Positions 21,245 to 34,900 of a DNA stretch of 64,000 bases are shown here, in pieces; position 1 is the stretch's first letter, and each line of letters opens with the position of its first letter. The DNA comes from Dactylis glomerata (lineage: Eukaryota; Streptophyta; Magnoliopsida; Poales; Poaceae): assembly GCA_007115705.1 (NCBI GenBank), contig QXEO01000531.1, positions 9,378,342 to 9,442,341 on the forward strand. Direction: 5' to 3'. Made by a program: the position numbers and the translations under genes. The notes under the pieces were generated by a model, which worked only from the letters and a program-made list of their open reading frames with translations, did not search any database and was not told the DNA's origin.

Positions 21245-23615
21245 TTTCCACTTTCTGCGCCTAGCTCAAAGGCGTTAAAGAAAAGCACTCTTGGGAGATA
21301 ACCCAATGTTTTCTATTCAGTATTTTTTCTTTTATTTGAGTCTTGGAAGTTATTACTACTGTAATGACCTCTCATTATCATTTTTATTTCATTTTTGTGC
21401 CAAGAAGAACCTGTAAGTTGAGAAAGGTAAGATTTGGGGAAGTTGCTGTCCTAAAACAGATTTCTGCGCTGCACCATAAAAATTCGTGAAAATTCTCAGT
21501 ATACTTTTTGATCTGCGATTTATTGTGCATAAGCCCTAGGTTATTTCCAAACTTTTGTTAGTTTTGCACTTTCCGATTTGAGCAACAGAAGGTCTTCAAA
21601 AAAATCGATCTTTGTCAGTTGTTCTGTTTTGACAGATTTCTGCCACTATTTATGTTTGCCTCTCGATCGCTTTCTTTTTGAGTTCTTTTGATCACAGAAC
21701 TTTTGAGGAAGTTGCTACGGTAGCTTATGCTTTAATGGATGGTATACTTGAGTTTGAAACTGAACCAAAAGAGTGGATTTATTATCATGCTTACACTAAT
21801 GTTGCTAATAGAATTGTGTGAACTTTTGTATGAAGGAAGTTTTCAAGTGTAGGGAATGGAGAGTGATGAGATGAGATGAGATGAAGTATGGACAAAAGTT
21901 CAAGACTGGGGATGCCCATGTCACCCCAAGAAATATCCAAGAGTTACAAGCGTCAAAGCTTGGGGATGCCCCCGAGGCACCCCTTCTTCATCGGCAAAAA
22001 TCAGGTCACCTTTCAAGACACTATATTTTTATTGCTTCATATTCTATGTGTTTTTCTTGGAGCGTCTTTACTTTTGCTTTCAGTTTTCTTTTGTTTTGTT
22101 CACTGCAATAAATGGTTGGATCATGAAAAATTTCTTTTGGAGATGACACACTCCATTTTTCATTGCCAAGAACACTCTAGTTTTCACTCTTATCATTCAA
22201 TGAGTGTTCTCTTTTTCTAGAACTGCGTTTAGCTTTCATTTTTCTCCTTGTTTTTTTTCAGATCTTGTTATATCTTTGTATCAAGTTGTATTTAGACCAC
22301 TGGTCTATGTTGGTTTTCATCAAAAGAGTTGTTTCAAAAAGGTTTGAATGGTGTTGAAAAAGAGAAAAAAGTTTTATGCCTATAGTGGTACAAATGGGAG
22401 CTTGTTTAGACTGCGGCTTAGACTTTTGCATGTCATGCTTGATGTTGTTTTGATAGTATGCTTAGTATTTTTTGCTGTAGCATGACTTGTCTCAAATGAC
22501 TGAGATTGCTTAATGAGCCTTTGAAAAAATCATGCATTGTTTTTATTATATGGGAGCATGTTATTGTGGTTTTCTCCTTTGATGCTTTATTTAGGTTGAC
22601 TTAGCGCATGATTACAACATGTTTGACTCTAACAAGTCGCCATAAGCCTCTATGATCATTTGGTTTTTGACTTGTGATACCACTTTATGCTTCGGTTAAT
22701 GATGTTTTGTCGCTATGCATGATTATGGCCGTTATTGCTCTCTTAGTTGGTCGCTCCCAGTCTTTTGCTAGCCTTCATTTTGTACTGAGAGGAAATACTT
22801 CTCGTGCATCCAACTCCCAAAAACCAAGTTTTCCAATGAGTCCACTATAAATTCCTATGCATGGTATTTGAACTCCTCCATGGTATGTGAAAGTTGGTGG
22901 GCACCCGATGGAATCGGTTAGCCATGGTTTTTCAAAGGAAAAGTGGGCAGGAGTGCCAAGCTTTATAAAAGAGCACCAAAGTGCCAATCTCTCTCTCAAA
23001 AACTTGCTTTGTATGGAAGATAGTAAGAACCCCATTGCTAGTCGTTGACAAAGACAACCACCTCTCAAAACAAATTTTTATCTCTCTGTTTTACAAATGA
23101 AAAGCTCTAGCACATGTTTAATCACTGCTTCCCTCTGCGAAGGGCCTTTCTTTTACTTTTATGTTGAGTCTCCAGCTTCTACCTTTATGCGCCGTCTAAG
23201 AGAGCATAGTTGTCATTCTGAGTTTAATGTGCATAGTCCCAAAATTTATCATTGATTGATTCATGATTATGGTTTTGCTTGTTCTTAAATTATTTGTATC
23301 TAGTCGCCATCTTAAACTTGAAGGTGTCCTATGCATTTATGTTTTGCTACTCCATGAAGGACAAGCTGAAAACCACTTTGCTATGTTTTTCTATATGGTT
23401 GAAACACACACTTGACTTTCAATGTTTCATTACTCGTGATCTTTTGTTTGTGTTACTTTTCATGTTATAACATGGTTGCTAAGTTTTATTGTCAAGATTA
23501 TGTCTCTTATGCCCATGTTTTAAGTACTTTGATCTCAGCACTCAATGCTTTACATCGTTGATCAAGATTGTGATGGTGCATGTCACCTAGAAAATTATTG
23601 TTTTGTTATCACTTA
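21245..23615 (+). other. Long noncoding 3' region of element B
   Basis: About 2.4 kb homologous to 670-3268 of A. It holds an internal polypurine-tract copy (21956-21969), a weaker one at about 21906-21915 and a short GATGA repeat near 21868-21883. It lacks about 235 bases present in A. I see no gene. Confidence 0.7.
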
Positions 23616-23654
23616 CCTACTTGAGGATAAGCAGGAGTTAAGCTTGGGGATGCT
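23616..23654 (+). promoter_or_regulatory. Stem-loop plus polypurine tract of element B
   Basis: CCTACTTG (23616-23623), loop AGGA, then TAAGCAGG (23628-23635). Six of eight pairs are Watson-Crick, one is G-U and one is mismatched. The PPT AAGCTTGGGGATGC is at 23640-23653 and the LTR starts at 23655. Compared with A, the seventh pair changed from C-G to T-A on both sides. Confidence 0.6.
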
Positions 23655-23957
23655 TGATACGTCTGAAACGTATCTATAATTTTTTATGCTCCATGCTTGT
23701 TTATACACCATTTGCTTTGTGTTTTGTTACACTTCGTGTCGTTTTTATGCATTTTCTAGAACTAACCCACTAATGAGATGCCACAGTGCCAGTTCCCTGT
23801 TTTTGCTATTTTTGTGTTTCAAAAAAGCTACATCGGAAATATTCTTGGAATTGGACGAAACAAAAGCCAGAATTCCTATTTTTCCCGAAGCGTCACGGAG
23901 TCCAAAGTAGAGACGGAGGGGTGCCAGGAGGCGTCTGCACCATGGCATGGCGCGGGC
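23655..23957 (+). repeat. Right LTR of element B, first segment
   Basis: Starts TGATACGTCTG after the polypurine tract and is cut at 23957 by element C. The last five bases, cgggc, are one copy of C's target-site duplication. The sequence resumes at 37644; joining the two segments recreates the uninterrupted site seen in the left LTR near 18900. Confidence 0.85.
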
Positions 23958-26900
23958 TGTGGGGACCCCGGATTACCCATCTGGAATACCCGATATGCAT
24001 ACAATTCATGATCCCATGATCAGTGTGTCGTGAATTCACATATCCGAGTTGATAACAGAATTACATCATCCATTGCAGTACCGAATAATATACTTACAAT
24101 TGGTCACACGACCAAGACTAAGATTTGCCACGCAGGGCAAATTTACAACTGAGCAGCGAATATCAAGCAGCGTTGATGATCCACGTCATGCCTACTACCC
24201 TACAGGCAACTGACTGGGAGACGTTCCTAGTTCGCACTGGCATCGTCATATCCATCGTCACCTTCCTTGTAGTCTTCTTCATAGTCTGACCAAGTTAATA
24301 GCCAGGGACAAAGCCGTGAGTACATTTTGAATTGTACTCGCAAACCATCTAAGAGAAGAGTAATCACATGCTATTTGGCTGTAGCAAAGGTTGGCTTGGT
24401 TTGAGGTAGCTCTTATGCTAGTAAGTTTCTCGTGTTGATATAGCATGTCATACGACATCTCTATATCATAGCTTCTTTCGTCGATATAGCAGGTCATACG
24501 ACATCTCTATATCCTTATTAAAGAAAAGTATTGTAAAACATTTGTAGGAAAAGCTCTAGGAAAGGGGGAAACTCATTTGATTTCAAAGAGAGAGTCGGTG
24601 GTCAATCAAACATGACCACCCTCCTTTATAAAGCCAGGTCAATCACACATGACCATCTCCATTTCCTCGGCAGTACCTTGCAAGTACTCCGAACCATAAC
24701 CGTGCCATGGCAGTACCCTCCGAGTACTCCGTACGGCACCTTTCTCCATTTTTTCGAAATCCACTTTTAAAACCAAAACTGCATTGGGCAATGTAGTGAT
24801 CTTTCCAACCGTCCATGACCGAGGACTCGGCTATTTGAATAGATTTACACTCTGCAGAGGTTGTACACTTTACCCACAATCATCCGGGTACTCATCGTGT
24901 GGGCATCTTCCCCGCATAGCACCATATGCCACGACGAGCACCCGATCAAAGCCTTTCGCTTGTCTACCTTAGTACGGGAATCTACCCTATGGAGTATGTA
25001 CCTCCACGGCACATCCTGGCAGTCTACCTCCACGTTCGAGCATAACCCCAGTGCCACGTCAGGAGACCCATAGTGTCTTCTGGCCGGATAAATCCCTCAT
25101 TGGATCTCAATTTACTATTGCCCATTTACTTGCGGCAATCCGGATTCTGAGGTACCGCGTACCCTTATATAGTTATGAGACTCCCATACTAAAATAAACA
25201 AACTACGAGCTAAGCCCCGTCCCATACCAGGGTAATCGTGGTTGCACGGGTTAATTGTTCCGAGCGACTACAAAGAAACACCAATGCCTTTTTATAAAAC
25301 CACCAACACCTTCTTCCTTCATGTCCAACTTCATTTGTTCCAAATTCACTTTGAAAACATTTCAGTGGAGTAGGTGCTACTCCAAGGTTTTCGAAAACAT
25401 TTCTTTGAGTGTTCCCATCCTAGAGTTTTTGGCTTCACTAGAGGTTTCCCAAAGGCCTTGCTGCTAATCAACAAGCCACAACTGCAAGGATAAAGAGTAG
25501 GTGTTCAAGGGGGTCATCTCGAAGGATGATAACACTTGGCTTGTGGAGCTTGAGCCAATCAATATAATTGCTACAAGAGCTATAGCAACATAAAAACATG
25601 CAGTTTAATAAACCTTTATGCAACCTGCAAAGTAAGTAAATAGGATTCTGATACGCATCAAGTATAGATGGCTTGCCTTGGTTGGCTTGTCCCTGATCTC
25701 CTTCTTCTTGGTACTCAAACACCTCCCCCTCCTCTGCACACTCGTCGTTCGAATCTATCGCCGGAAAAATAAAAGCACCCAATAAGCATACATGCATACA
25801 CAGGTCACAAGCACTTCACCACTCAACATCACATAATCAAAGAGTATCAGAAACAAACATGTTTAGAAACTAAAATAAGATTTCATAGATTTTTAGTAGC
25901 AAGTTAATCCTATTAATACTAGGGTTTTTCAAACATAGCAAGCACAACGCCACATCACCTCAAACAAGCATGCAGGTGGCCACATAGGTCAAATAACATA
26001 TTAAGCATACTTTCAGATATGCAACAAGTTTTCTGAACCAAGATTTCATCTTATAAAAGTAAAGCTACTATATTAATAGGGAAAACAATTTCTAATAGTA
26101 AATAACCCTATGCTCAACCCAAGAATCATGCAGGCATCAAACTTGCTCAAAACATGTCATCCAGCATAGCATCAGATAGCTAACAGCAATACAAACCCAA
26201 CAAAATTGGATTTGCAATTTTCTGATTAATATACAATAAACTATGCATTTTATAATGAAAATAACTATTGGTTCAGAGATAAATCTACCAGAAAATCATA
26301 AAAGCTCAGAAAACTTTATCCTATTGTCAGTAGCAAGAATTAACAGTACATGATCACCCAAAATTGGTTTCACCCAAAAATACTTCACAGAATAAGTTTT
26401 ATAATTCCCTAAAGGCAGATCTGGTGGTATTTTGCAAAAACAAACATGCTAAGAATAAAACCCTATTTGCATCTAGGCCAGTGGCATTTGAAAGGTATTC
26501 CAGATACCTATCCAAAAAAATTGGATTCATCAAATTTGAGTTTTTAAAACCCCAGATATTGATTTATCAACATTAAAGACACATTTTGCAATAATAATCT
26601 CCACAAATAATCTAGATACTAATGTGACAAGCCACCTACTCTGCATGTTGGATAAAAGTTTCAGAACACTTATAAAATGAGACTAGTCACTTTCATGCAT
26701 TTCTCATTTTTATTGGGATTTAAATCAAACAGCAAGTTAACAGATCTAAAGGAAATAGATAAATAGTCATCAGAAAAAAGAGGATGGGCTCGATCTAAAC
26801 GGGTCCGGCCAGCACAGTGCTGGGCCGGCCCAGATCTTACCGGCGCACGCAGGAGGCACGCTCAAACTCCCGCCCAGCGGGGCCCGCTGGTCAGCCGCAC

Positions 26901-29643
26901 ATAAGACGAACCGGTATGGCTGAATTCGGGCCGCCCAATCAGAAACGAATCGACGGCTCGGGGTCTTTGTCTCCCCCGCGCTCAGCTTGCCAGGGAGGAA
27001 ACCCTAGCTTGCTCAGGGCAGCCGCGGGGGCTCACCTAGGGTCGCAGTAGGCCGACATGGAGGTAGCGGAGCGGATGCGGAGGTCATGGCGACCTCGGGG
27101 ATGGCTCTGGAGAGGTGACTGGAGCTCGAGAGCATCGACTCCATCCGCGACAGAATCTATAGGGGCAAGGTAAGGGCGGCGATCTCTGGCATCCCTGGCA
27201 GATAGGAAGGGCAGGATTAGATACAGAAGAAGAAGGTGGTCTCGAATCTAGCAAGAAGAGGAGCAGAGGCAGTCGAAGTTGATGTCCATCTTCCTCGCAA
27301 GCTCACAGCACCCGATCATGGAATCCGTTCTCCTTTGTAGCACAGGTCAAGAGCCTAAGGTCTGGGCGTAGGAATTGGTAGGGGAGAGTGTGAGGAGCAG
27401 AATGAGCCAGGAAGGAGGTGCTGGGGTGTCCTGTAAGCTTATAACCGAGGGGGGAGTGGGTTATGTCGGTTTGGGTCAAGTGGGGTCCATGGAGGGGCTC
27501 TGGTTGGTCTAGGAGGACGGTGGAGAGGGTGAGAGGGCTCCAGTAGAGGGCTGGCTTAGCCAGGAAGGCTGGCAGCTGCAAGTCTTCTTCTCCTTTTTTT
27601 ATATTGCACAAGATTTGCATGCATCCTCTCTTCCTCCTTCCAAACACTACAAGACAAAGAGGAGAGGGTACTGCTACAGTGAAATTCGACCAGATGGTGG
27701 TGGTGATGCTGGAGTGGCTGGGTGGTGGTTTGGTGTAGTTTTTTTTTGAATTGATAGGTTGATGTGGTGGTGAATGCATGCATGATGCATTATTTGGATG
27801 TTCAAATAGCTTCATTTTATTCCTAGCAATGGCAATGCAAGGATAGATCAGAGGGCTTCATTTGGTATGTCAAATGAGATGGTGAAGTTGGACAATTTTT
27901 GATACTAATGAGGATCACCAAAATTTGGCATCTAGAGAGAGTGTCAAATTATGCTAATCACAAGACTTGGGAATCTTTCTAGAATTGAGCAACTAGGGTT
28001 TGGAAATTCATTGGATCCCACATGCATAAGATAGCATGGTGGGGCTTCATCAAATTCATTTGTGAAGAGTGCATGAAATAGCATTGCTACTATTCCTATG
28101 CAAGTGTTAGATAAGAAAGTTGAAATAGAACTAGGTATTTTTGATGGAGAGGGAATGATTGTATGCATGAATAACCTTTCCAAGTGCTAGCAGAGAGGAA
28201 TGAATTTATGGAGAAATTTTGAGATTAGTTCCTGACAAGTTACCAAGAGGATCAAGGAAAACAAGAAAAAGTGAAATTAGTTTGGACTAGGGTTCAAAAC
28301 CTAGTCACATAAATAGGTGGCATGCTTCAAAATGCATATGCAAGTGTATAGATAGTTAGAGTAGATCAAAAATAAGAGGGATAGGTCAAGGGATGGTCTC
28401 TGAAAAATTTATTTCGAAATCTAGAAGTGTGACCAAAACCGTATCTAATAATAGTCAAATGGTCAGTGGTTTGATTAGGGTCAGAAACATGATTAGAACA
28501 AGTAGCAGATGACCTCGAATGACTAGGTGCTAATGGAAAGAATGGAAGAATATACATCAAAGATGAGTTCTAGGAAGGTACATTGCCATGGTTGGGATAG
28601 AGGAGCTTAATACAAGTGTTAGAGAATTGAATCTGTTAACAGACACTAAGATAGTCTGCACACTAGGTGTTTGATAAAATGACTGCAAGAAGATATTTTG
28701 TGAAAACTGGGAGGAGCCTCCTAAGGTGGGATGTAGATGATTCTAATAACACCATGGGTGCTTTCCTTGGGTTAGTTTGATTAGTTTTAAGATTCCTCAA
28801 AATGGGGCTCCTAATGTCTCATGATAAGACTAAGACATTAGAGTTAGGGATTCAGGATTGAGAGGAAAATAACCAGATAGGTTTCATTTGAAAGATAGGA
28901 TGAAAATAACCTACGTGGGACAAAATATTACTTGGTGGGTGTTGAATGGGTTAGGCCACAGGCCTACCTAGGGATCATAACTACACACAAACAACACATC
29001 AAAGTCAAACAAAGTCACACAAAGTCAACTCACCACACAAGGTCAATCATTTGCAGCTAATCTAGCATCACCAGAAACAATGATTGAACAAGTGCTCAAT
29101 GATGATCATGCCATGGTCAAGTAGAAAAGAGTTTCAAATAAAGGAGTAGATCTTTTGTAGATTTTTCGGAAACTAGTGGAGACATGGCATCTCCTTTAAA
29201 AAGTTTTTCTTAAAGGTGATTGAAATTCTTTTATAAATATCAACAAAAATATAAGTTTGTAAAATAGTGGGACCACCCTACTTGGTAGGTCCAGATAATT
29301 TTGTAAATACTTAGTTTTGATAAAAGCTTTGTCTCAATGATAAATCTTGGTGCTCATTTTGGAGAAATAAAATAATTTGAAAAAGGAGAGTTTGCCAAGA
29401 GAATAGTTTTGGAAAAGAAATAGCTAGAAGCATAAATAAAAGCATGAACACAAGGGCACAAGGATTTTGTTGGATCACAATAGCGTTCAACAAGAAACTC
29501 AAACAGACATCATTAACATAACAACCGGGACAAACAAGAAAGAAATAATACTTCCAGAGGCTTGCTCAAAATGTTTTTGCTGGGCCTCATTTTTGGCACA
29601 CTAAACACTACTTAAACAGGGTTACAAAAAGTGGGGTGTTACA
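23958..29643 (-). repeat. 3' LTR of element C (5.69 kb)
   Basis: On the minus strand it starts TGTAACACCCC and ends GGGGTCCCCACA. Landmarks on the minus strand are TATA 1 at 27438-27444, a GC-rich exon-like block at about 26800-27400, the donor at 27035, the acceptor at 25755 and TATA 2 at 25161-25172. It corresponds segment by segment to solo LTR D. Confidence 0.85.
25468..27144 (-). other. Possible two-exon ORF inside the 3' LTR of C
   Basis: Exon 1 would run from an ATG at 27144 to 27036 (109 nt, MESMLSSSSHLSRAIPEV..), followed by donor CTAG|GTGAGC. Exon 2 would run from 25754 (after a T-rich acceptor ending CGATAG) to a stop at 25468 (287 nt). The join keeps an open frame of 131 codons and puts the acidic segment NDECAEEGEVFEYQEE right after the junction. 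The 5' LTR copy has the same exon lengths and an open frame. LTR D keeps the splice sites and the acidic segment, but its frame diverges after the GKPS motif. I recognise no protein family. It could be a captured gene fragment, a leader peptide or chance. No transcript evidence is available. Confidence 0.35.
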
Positions 29644-29681
29644 GCTCTTCCCCCCTTAAGCAGAATCTCGTCCTGAGATTC
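29644..29681 (-). promoter_or_regulatory. Polypurine tract and stem-loop of element C
   Basis: On the minus strand GAATCTC (29681-29675), loop AGGAC, GAGATTC (29669-29663), then a purine tract containing AAGGGGGGAAGAG up to the LTR at 29643. The 7-bp stem is perfect and ends 19 nt before the LTR. Confidence 0.65.
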
Positions 29682-31955
29682 CTAAGCATAGTAGTAAGAG
29701 GTGTCGAGACTAGTTTAGAGTTAGGCCTCAACGATTGCTCTTCCAACTCACGGGTGATTCTCTGAGTTGCCTCGAAGACTTGCCTTTGCCAAAGGTGTAG
29801 ATCGTCTCCGTTTGCTGAAGTTGATGGCTGAAGAGTTGATGTTGCTGAAAGTACTTTGTCGAAGCCTCGTTGGGACATTTTTTTTAAGGTTAGCGGGGTT
29901 AGGCTACCTAGTATGCTCAAAAAGATTCTTCGAGAGATAGAAGGTTTTCAGCCCACAAATTGAGGTCTTGAAGAGTCGAGGTTTCTTGGGTAACTTTTGC
30001 TGCCTTGGGGTTGTCGCTTCCTTCGTGTAGATTGGTGGAGTCTTCAATTCTTGGTGTTGCGTCTAGAAGCTTGATGTTGGTGTAGACCTTTAATCTTGAG
30101 CTGGCAGTCCTTTGAGGATGGTAGACAAGAGCATTTATGCTTCAATCTTGATAGGTATGCCAAATCTGTCGACTTAGTCCTCTACGCTTCCTAACTACCA
30201 AGGCGCAGGTTAGTCCTAATGGAAACCATTCTTCTAGGTTGTCTTTGTACTTGAGCTGAAAATGCTTCAGGTGGCGGCGCACCACCAATGATGTGTATTC
30301 AGTAGTTAATGATCTATTTCTTCTTGTCTTCGGGTTGGTGGAGACCAGTGAAGATCTTCCTGCTTCTCCATCTTCTTGTAGCCTTGAGGATCCTGAGGTA
30401 TATTGGGATACCTTGAGTTGACTTCATCTTCCGATAAATCTTCAGGTGGATTTATACCCGTGGCATAAGTCAGTTTTGGTTTCAAACCCGTTAAAATTTG
30501 AACGAGCGAGTGAGTTAGTTAGAAAAGTCTTCACTTCTTCTCGTTGCTACCTTCATTGACGTCTCCTAAAGGTGGAGTCGACATTGATGGCTTGATTTTG
30601 GAGAGCCTTCATCCTTCTATTTGCTCCGTGGAGATCAAGCACGTGAGTCTTCGGGCTTCAAGTGATGATAACGGGTTGATCTTCAAAAGTTAGGCTTGGC
30701 TTTGATACTTGCATGCTCCATGTTAGTTGGCTTGTTAGAAGATTAGCAAGTGTTGGGGTGTTGAGAGAGTTTCATCAATGTTAGCGAAACTCTAGATTTA
30801 AGGTTAGGCGACCCGAGTTAGTGAAGTCTTTGTCTCGTAGAAGTCCCTTTGTAGTCCAGGAGGGTCTATCTTTTGCTTCCATGATGTTATAGAGAGGTCT
30901 TGACAAAGCTTGACGCACGTGGCAAAAATTGTCGTGTCGGATCTTTGGGAGGTGTTGCGAGAAGAGTTATAATCCACTCAAGGGTTGGGGTTAGTGTTTT
31001 ACTAATAAATTATCTATGCTACTCAAGCTGACAAAATAGATGCGAGAGAATCACACTTTAAACAGATTTTCTACTCGGGGTTTTACACAATAGATGGTTT
31101 TTAAGGCCGAGAGGCCAAAAACAAGCACAAGCACAAGGTAACAATACACACTCAAGAAACACTCCAAGCAACTGCAAACACTATCAAGAACACCCAAGGC
31201 AAACAACAAACAATTGTAGAAATCACACGAGGTACTTCAAGTTCCAACGATGCCTAACAACGCGATATTTGGGGTTAGTCCTATTCATCCTAGGGTCATG
31301 GTTGGCCATAGTTGTTGATGTCTTCATTCTCCTTGACTCTCGTTTCAGCAGAAACTTGATGGCGGTTGTGGGTGAAGCTGCAGTGTTGTTGAACTGACAA
31401 AGAAGCGTTGGGAAGTGCAGATTTGCAGGTCTTCTTTTCTCGCATCACATTGATGTGAGGTCTTCGGAAGGATAATTGAAGTTCTCCATATGTGGCAATG
31501 TCTCTTGACAGGCCTAAAAATTTCTAGTCAAGCAATTGAGTACTTGATCCTTGGCGACTGCAACAGTGCGAGTCCAGGAAGGAACAAGGTCAACTTCTCG
31601 ACAGAGCCGTTGGTGTCAACCAAAGGCAAAATACTTGTCTACAATCTTCTTTCTTTGTATTTGGGGAGGTTTGAAGACGTCCTTCTGAAGTTTGCTCTAT
31701 CTCGTGCTGCTAAGCTCCAGGTCTTTTTGGGGACATCGTCCAATACGTAGTTTTGAAGAAGATGAGACAGATGGAGTAATAATCTTTAAAAATCCTTGGG
31801 AACTAGAGACATAAGATTAGAAGTTTTGAAGAGGTGAGAAAGGTATAAGCCATACTATTGGCTACTTAGAAGAAATAACCTTGGTAAATAGTTTTTGCAA
31901 GATATTAATTTCCTATCTAACGCCCATGCTAACTAAGGTCTCCTACAGTCAAGAT
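29682..31955 (-). other. Interior of element C without recognisable genes
   Basis: About 2.3 kb. I looked on the minus strand for RT, integrase, protease and gag signatures and found none. The longest minus frame (29639-29920) is serine- and leucine-rich with no family match I can name. Confidence 0.6.
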
Positions 31956-31972
31956 GGCTCTGATACCAACTT
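31956..31972 (-). promoter_or_regulatory. Primer binding site of element C (initiator tRNA-Met)
   Basis: On the minus strand the LTR end CCCCACA is followed by AAG and TTGGTATCAGAGCC, complementary to initiator tRNA-Met. It defines the right LTR as the 5' LTR. Confidence 0.85.
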
Positions 31973-34900
31973 TGTGGGGACCCCGGATTACCCATCCGGA
32001 ATACCTGATATGCATACAATTCATGATCCCATGATCAGTGTGTCGTGAATCCACATATCCGAGTTGATAACAGAATTACATCATCCATTACAGTACCGAA
32101 TAATATACTTACAATTGGTCACATGACCAAGACTAAGATTTGCCACACAGGGCAAATTTACAACTGAGCAGCGGATATCAAGCAGCGTTGATGACCCACG
32201 TCATGCCTACTACCCTACAGGCAACTGACTGGGAGACGTTCCTAGTTCGCACTAGCATCGTCGTATCCATCATCACCTTCCTTGTAGTCTTCTTCATAGT
32301 CTGACCAAGTTAATAGCCAGGGACAAAGCCGTGAGTACATTTTGAATTGTACTCGCAAACCATCTAAGAGAAGAGTAATCACATGCTATTTGGCTGTAGC
32401 AAAGTTTGGCTTGGTTTGAGGTAGCTCTTATGCTACTAAGTTTCTCGAGTCGATATAGCATGTCATACGACATCTCTATATCATAGCTTCTTTCGTTGAT
32501 ATAGCAGGTCATACGACATCTCTATATCCTTATTAAAGAAAAGTATTGTAAAACATTTGTAGGAAAAGCTCTAGGAAAGGGGAAACTCATTTGATTTCAA
32601 AGAGAGAGTCGGTGGTCAATCAAACATGACCACCCTCCTTTATAAAGCCAGTTCAATCACACATGACCATCTCCATTTCCTCGGCAGTACCCTGCAAGTA
32701 CTTCGAACCATAACCGTGCCATGGCAGTACCCTCCGAGTACTCCGTCCGGCACCTTTCTCCATTTTTCTGAAATCCACTTTTAAAACCAAAACTGCATTG
32801 GGTAATGTAGTGATCTTTCCAACCGTCCATGACTGAGGACTCGGCTATTCGAATAGATTTACACTCTGCAGAGGTTGTACACTTTACCCACAATCATCCG
32901 GGTACTCATCGTGTGGGCATCTTCCCCACATAACACCATATGCCACGACAAGCACCCAATCAAGGCCTTTCGCTTATCTACCTTAGTACGGGAATCTACC
33001 CTATGGAGTATGTGCCTCCCTGGCACATCCTGGCAGTCTACCTCCACGTTCGAGCGTAACCCCAGTGCCACGTCAGGAGACCCATAGTGTCTTTCGGTCG
33101 GATAAATCCCTCACTGGATCTCAATTTACTATTGCCCATTTACTTGCGGCAATCCGGATTCCGGGGTACCGCGTACCCTTATATAATTATGAGACTCTCG
33201 TACTAAAATAAACAAACTACGAGCGAAGCCCCGTCCCATACCATGGTAATCGTGGTTGCATGGGTTAATTGTTCCGAGCGACTACAAAGAAACATCAATT
33301 CCTTTTTATAAAACCACCAACACCTTCTTCCTTCTTGTCCAACTTCATTTGTCCCAAATTCACTTTGAGAACATTTCAGTGGAGTAGGTGCTACTCCAAG
33401 GTTTTTGAAAACATTTCTTTGAGTGTTCCCATCCTAGAGTTTTTGGCTCCACTAGAGGTTTCCCAAAGGCCTTGCTACTAATCAACAAGCCACAACTGCA
33501 AGGATAAAGAGTAGGTGTTCAAGGGGGTCATCTCGAAGGATGATAACACTTGGCTTCTGGAGCTTGAGCCAATCAATATAATTGCTACAAGAGCTATAGC
33601 AACATAAAAACATGCAGTTTAATAAACCTGCATGCAACCTGCAAAGTAAGTGAATAGGATTCAGATATGCATCAAGTATACATGGCTTGCCTTGGTTGGC
33701 TTGTCCCTGATCTCCTTGTTCTTGGTACTCAAACACCTCCCCCTCCTCTGCACACTCGTCGTTCGAATCTATCGCTGGAAAAATAAAAGCACCCAATAAG
33801 CATACATGCATACACAGGTCACAAGCACTTCACCACTCAACATCACATAATCAAAGAGTATCAGAAACAAACATGTTTAGAAACTAAAATAAGATTTCAT
33901 AGATTTTTAGTAGCAAGTTAATCCTATTAATACTAGGGTTTTTCAAACATAGCAAGCACAACGCCACTTCACCTCAAACAAGCATGCAAGTGGCCACATA
34001 GGTCAAATAACATATTAAGCATACTTTCAGATATGCAACAAGTTTTCTGAACTAAGATTTCATCTTATAAAAGTAAAGCTACTATATTAATAGGGAAAAC
34101 AATTTCTAATAGTAAATAACCCTATGCTCAATCCAAACATCATGCAGGCATCAAACTTGCTCAAAACATGTCATCCAGCATAGCATCAGATAGCTAACAA
34201 CAATACAAACCCAACAAAATTGGATTTGCAATTTTCTGATTAACAGACAATAAACTATGCATTTTATAGTGAAAATAACTATTGGTTCAGAGATAAATCT
34301 ACCAGAAAATCATAAAAGCTTAGAAAAATTTATCCTACGGTTAGTAGCAAGAATTAACAGTACATGATCACCCAAAATTGGTTTCACCCAAAAATACTTC
34401 GTAGAATAAGTTTTATAATTCCCTAAAGGCAGATCTAGTGGTATTTTGCAAAAACAAGCATGCTAAGAATAAAACCCTATTTGCATCTAGGCCAGTGGCA
34501 TTTGAAAGGTATTCCAGATACCTATCCAACAAAATTGGATTCATCAAATTTGAATTTCTAAAACCCTAGATATTGATTTATCAACATCAAAGACACATTT
34601 TGCAATAATAATCTCCACAAATAATCTAGATACTAATGTGATAAGCCACCTACTCTGCATGTTGGATAAAAAGTTTCAGAACACTTATAAAATGAGACTA
34701 GTCACTTTCATGCATTTCTCAATTTTATTAGGATTTAAATCAAACAGCAAGTTAACAGATCTAAAGGAAATAGATAAATAGTCTTCAGAAAAAAAGAGGA
34801 TGGGCTCGATCTAAACGGGTCCAGCCAGCACAGTGCTGGGCCAGCCCAGATCTTACCGGCGTGCGCAGGAGGCATGCTCAAACTCCCGCCCAGCGGGGCC

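Noticed and set aside
21868..21883. GATGA microsatellite in element B
   Set aside because: Only about three units; not notable.
29639..29920. 93-codon minus frame in element C as a gag or pol remnant
   Set aside because: It overlaps the PPT, starts with no recognised motif and could not be matched to any retrotransposon domain.
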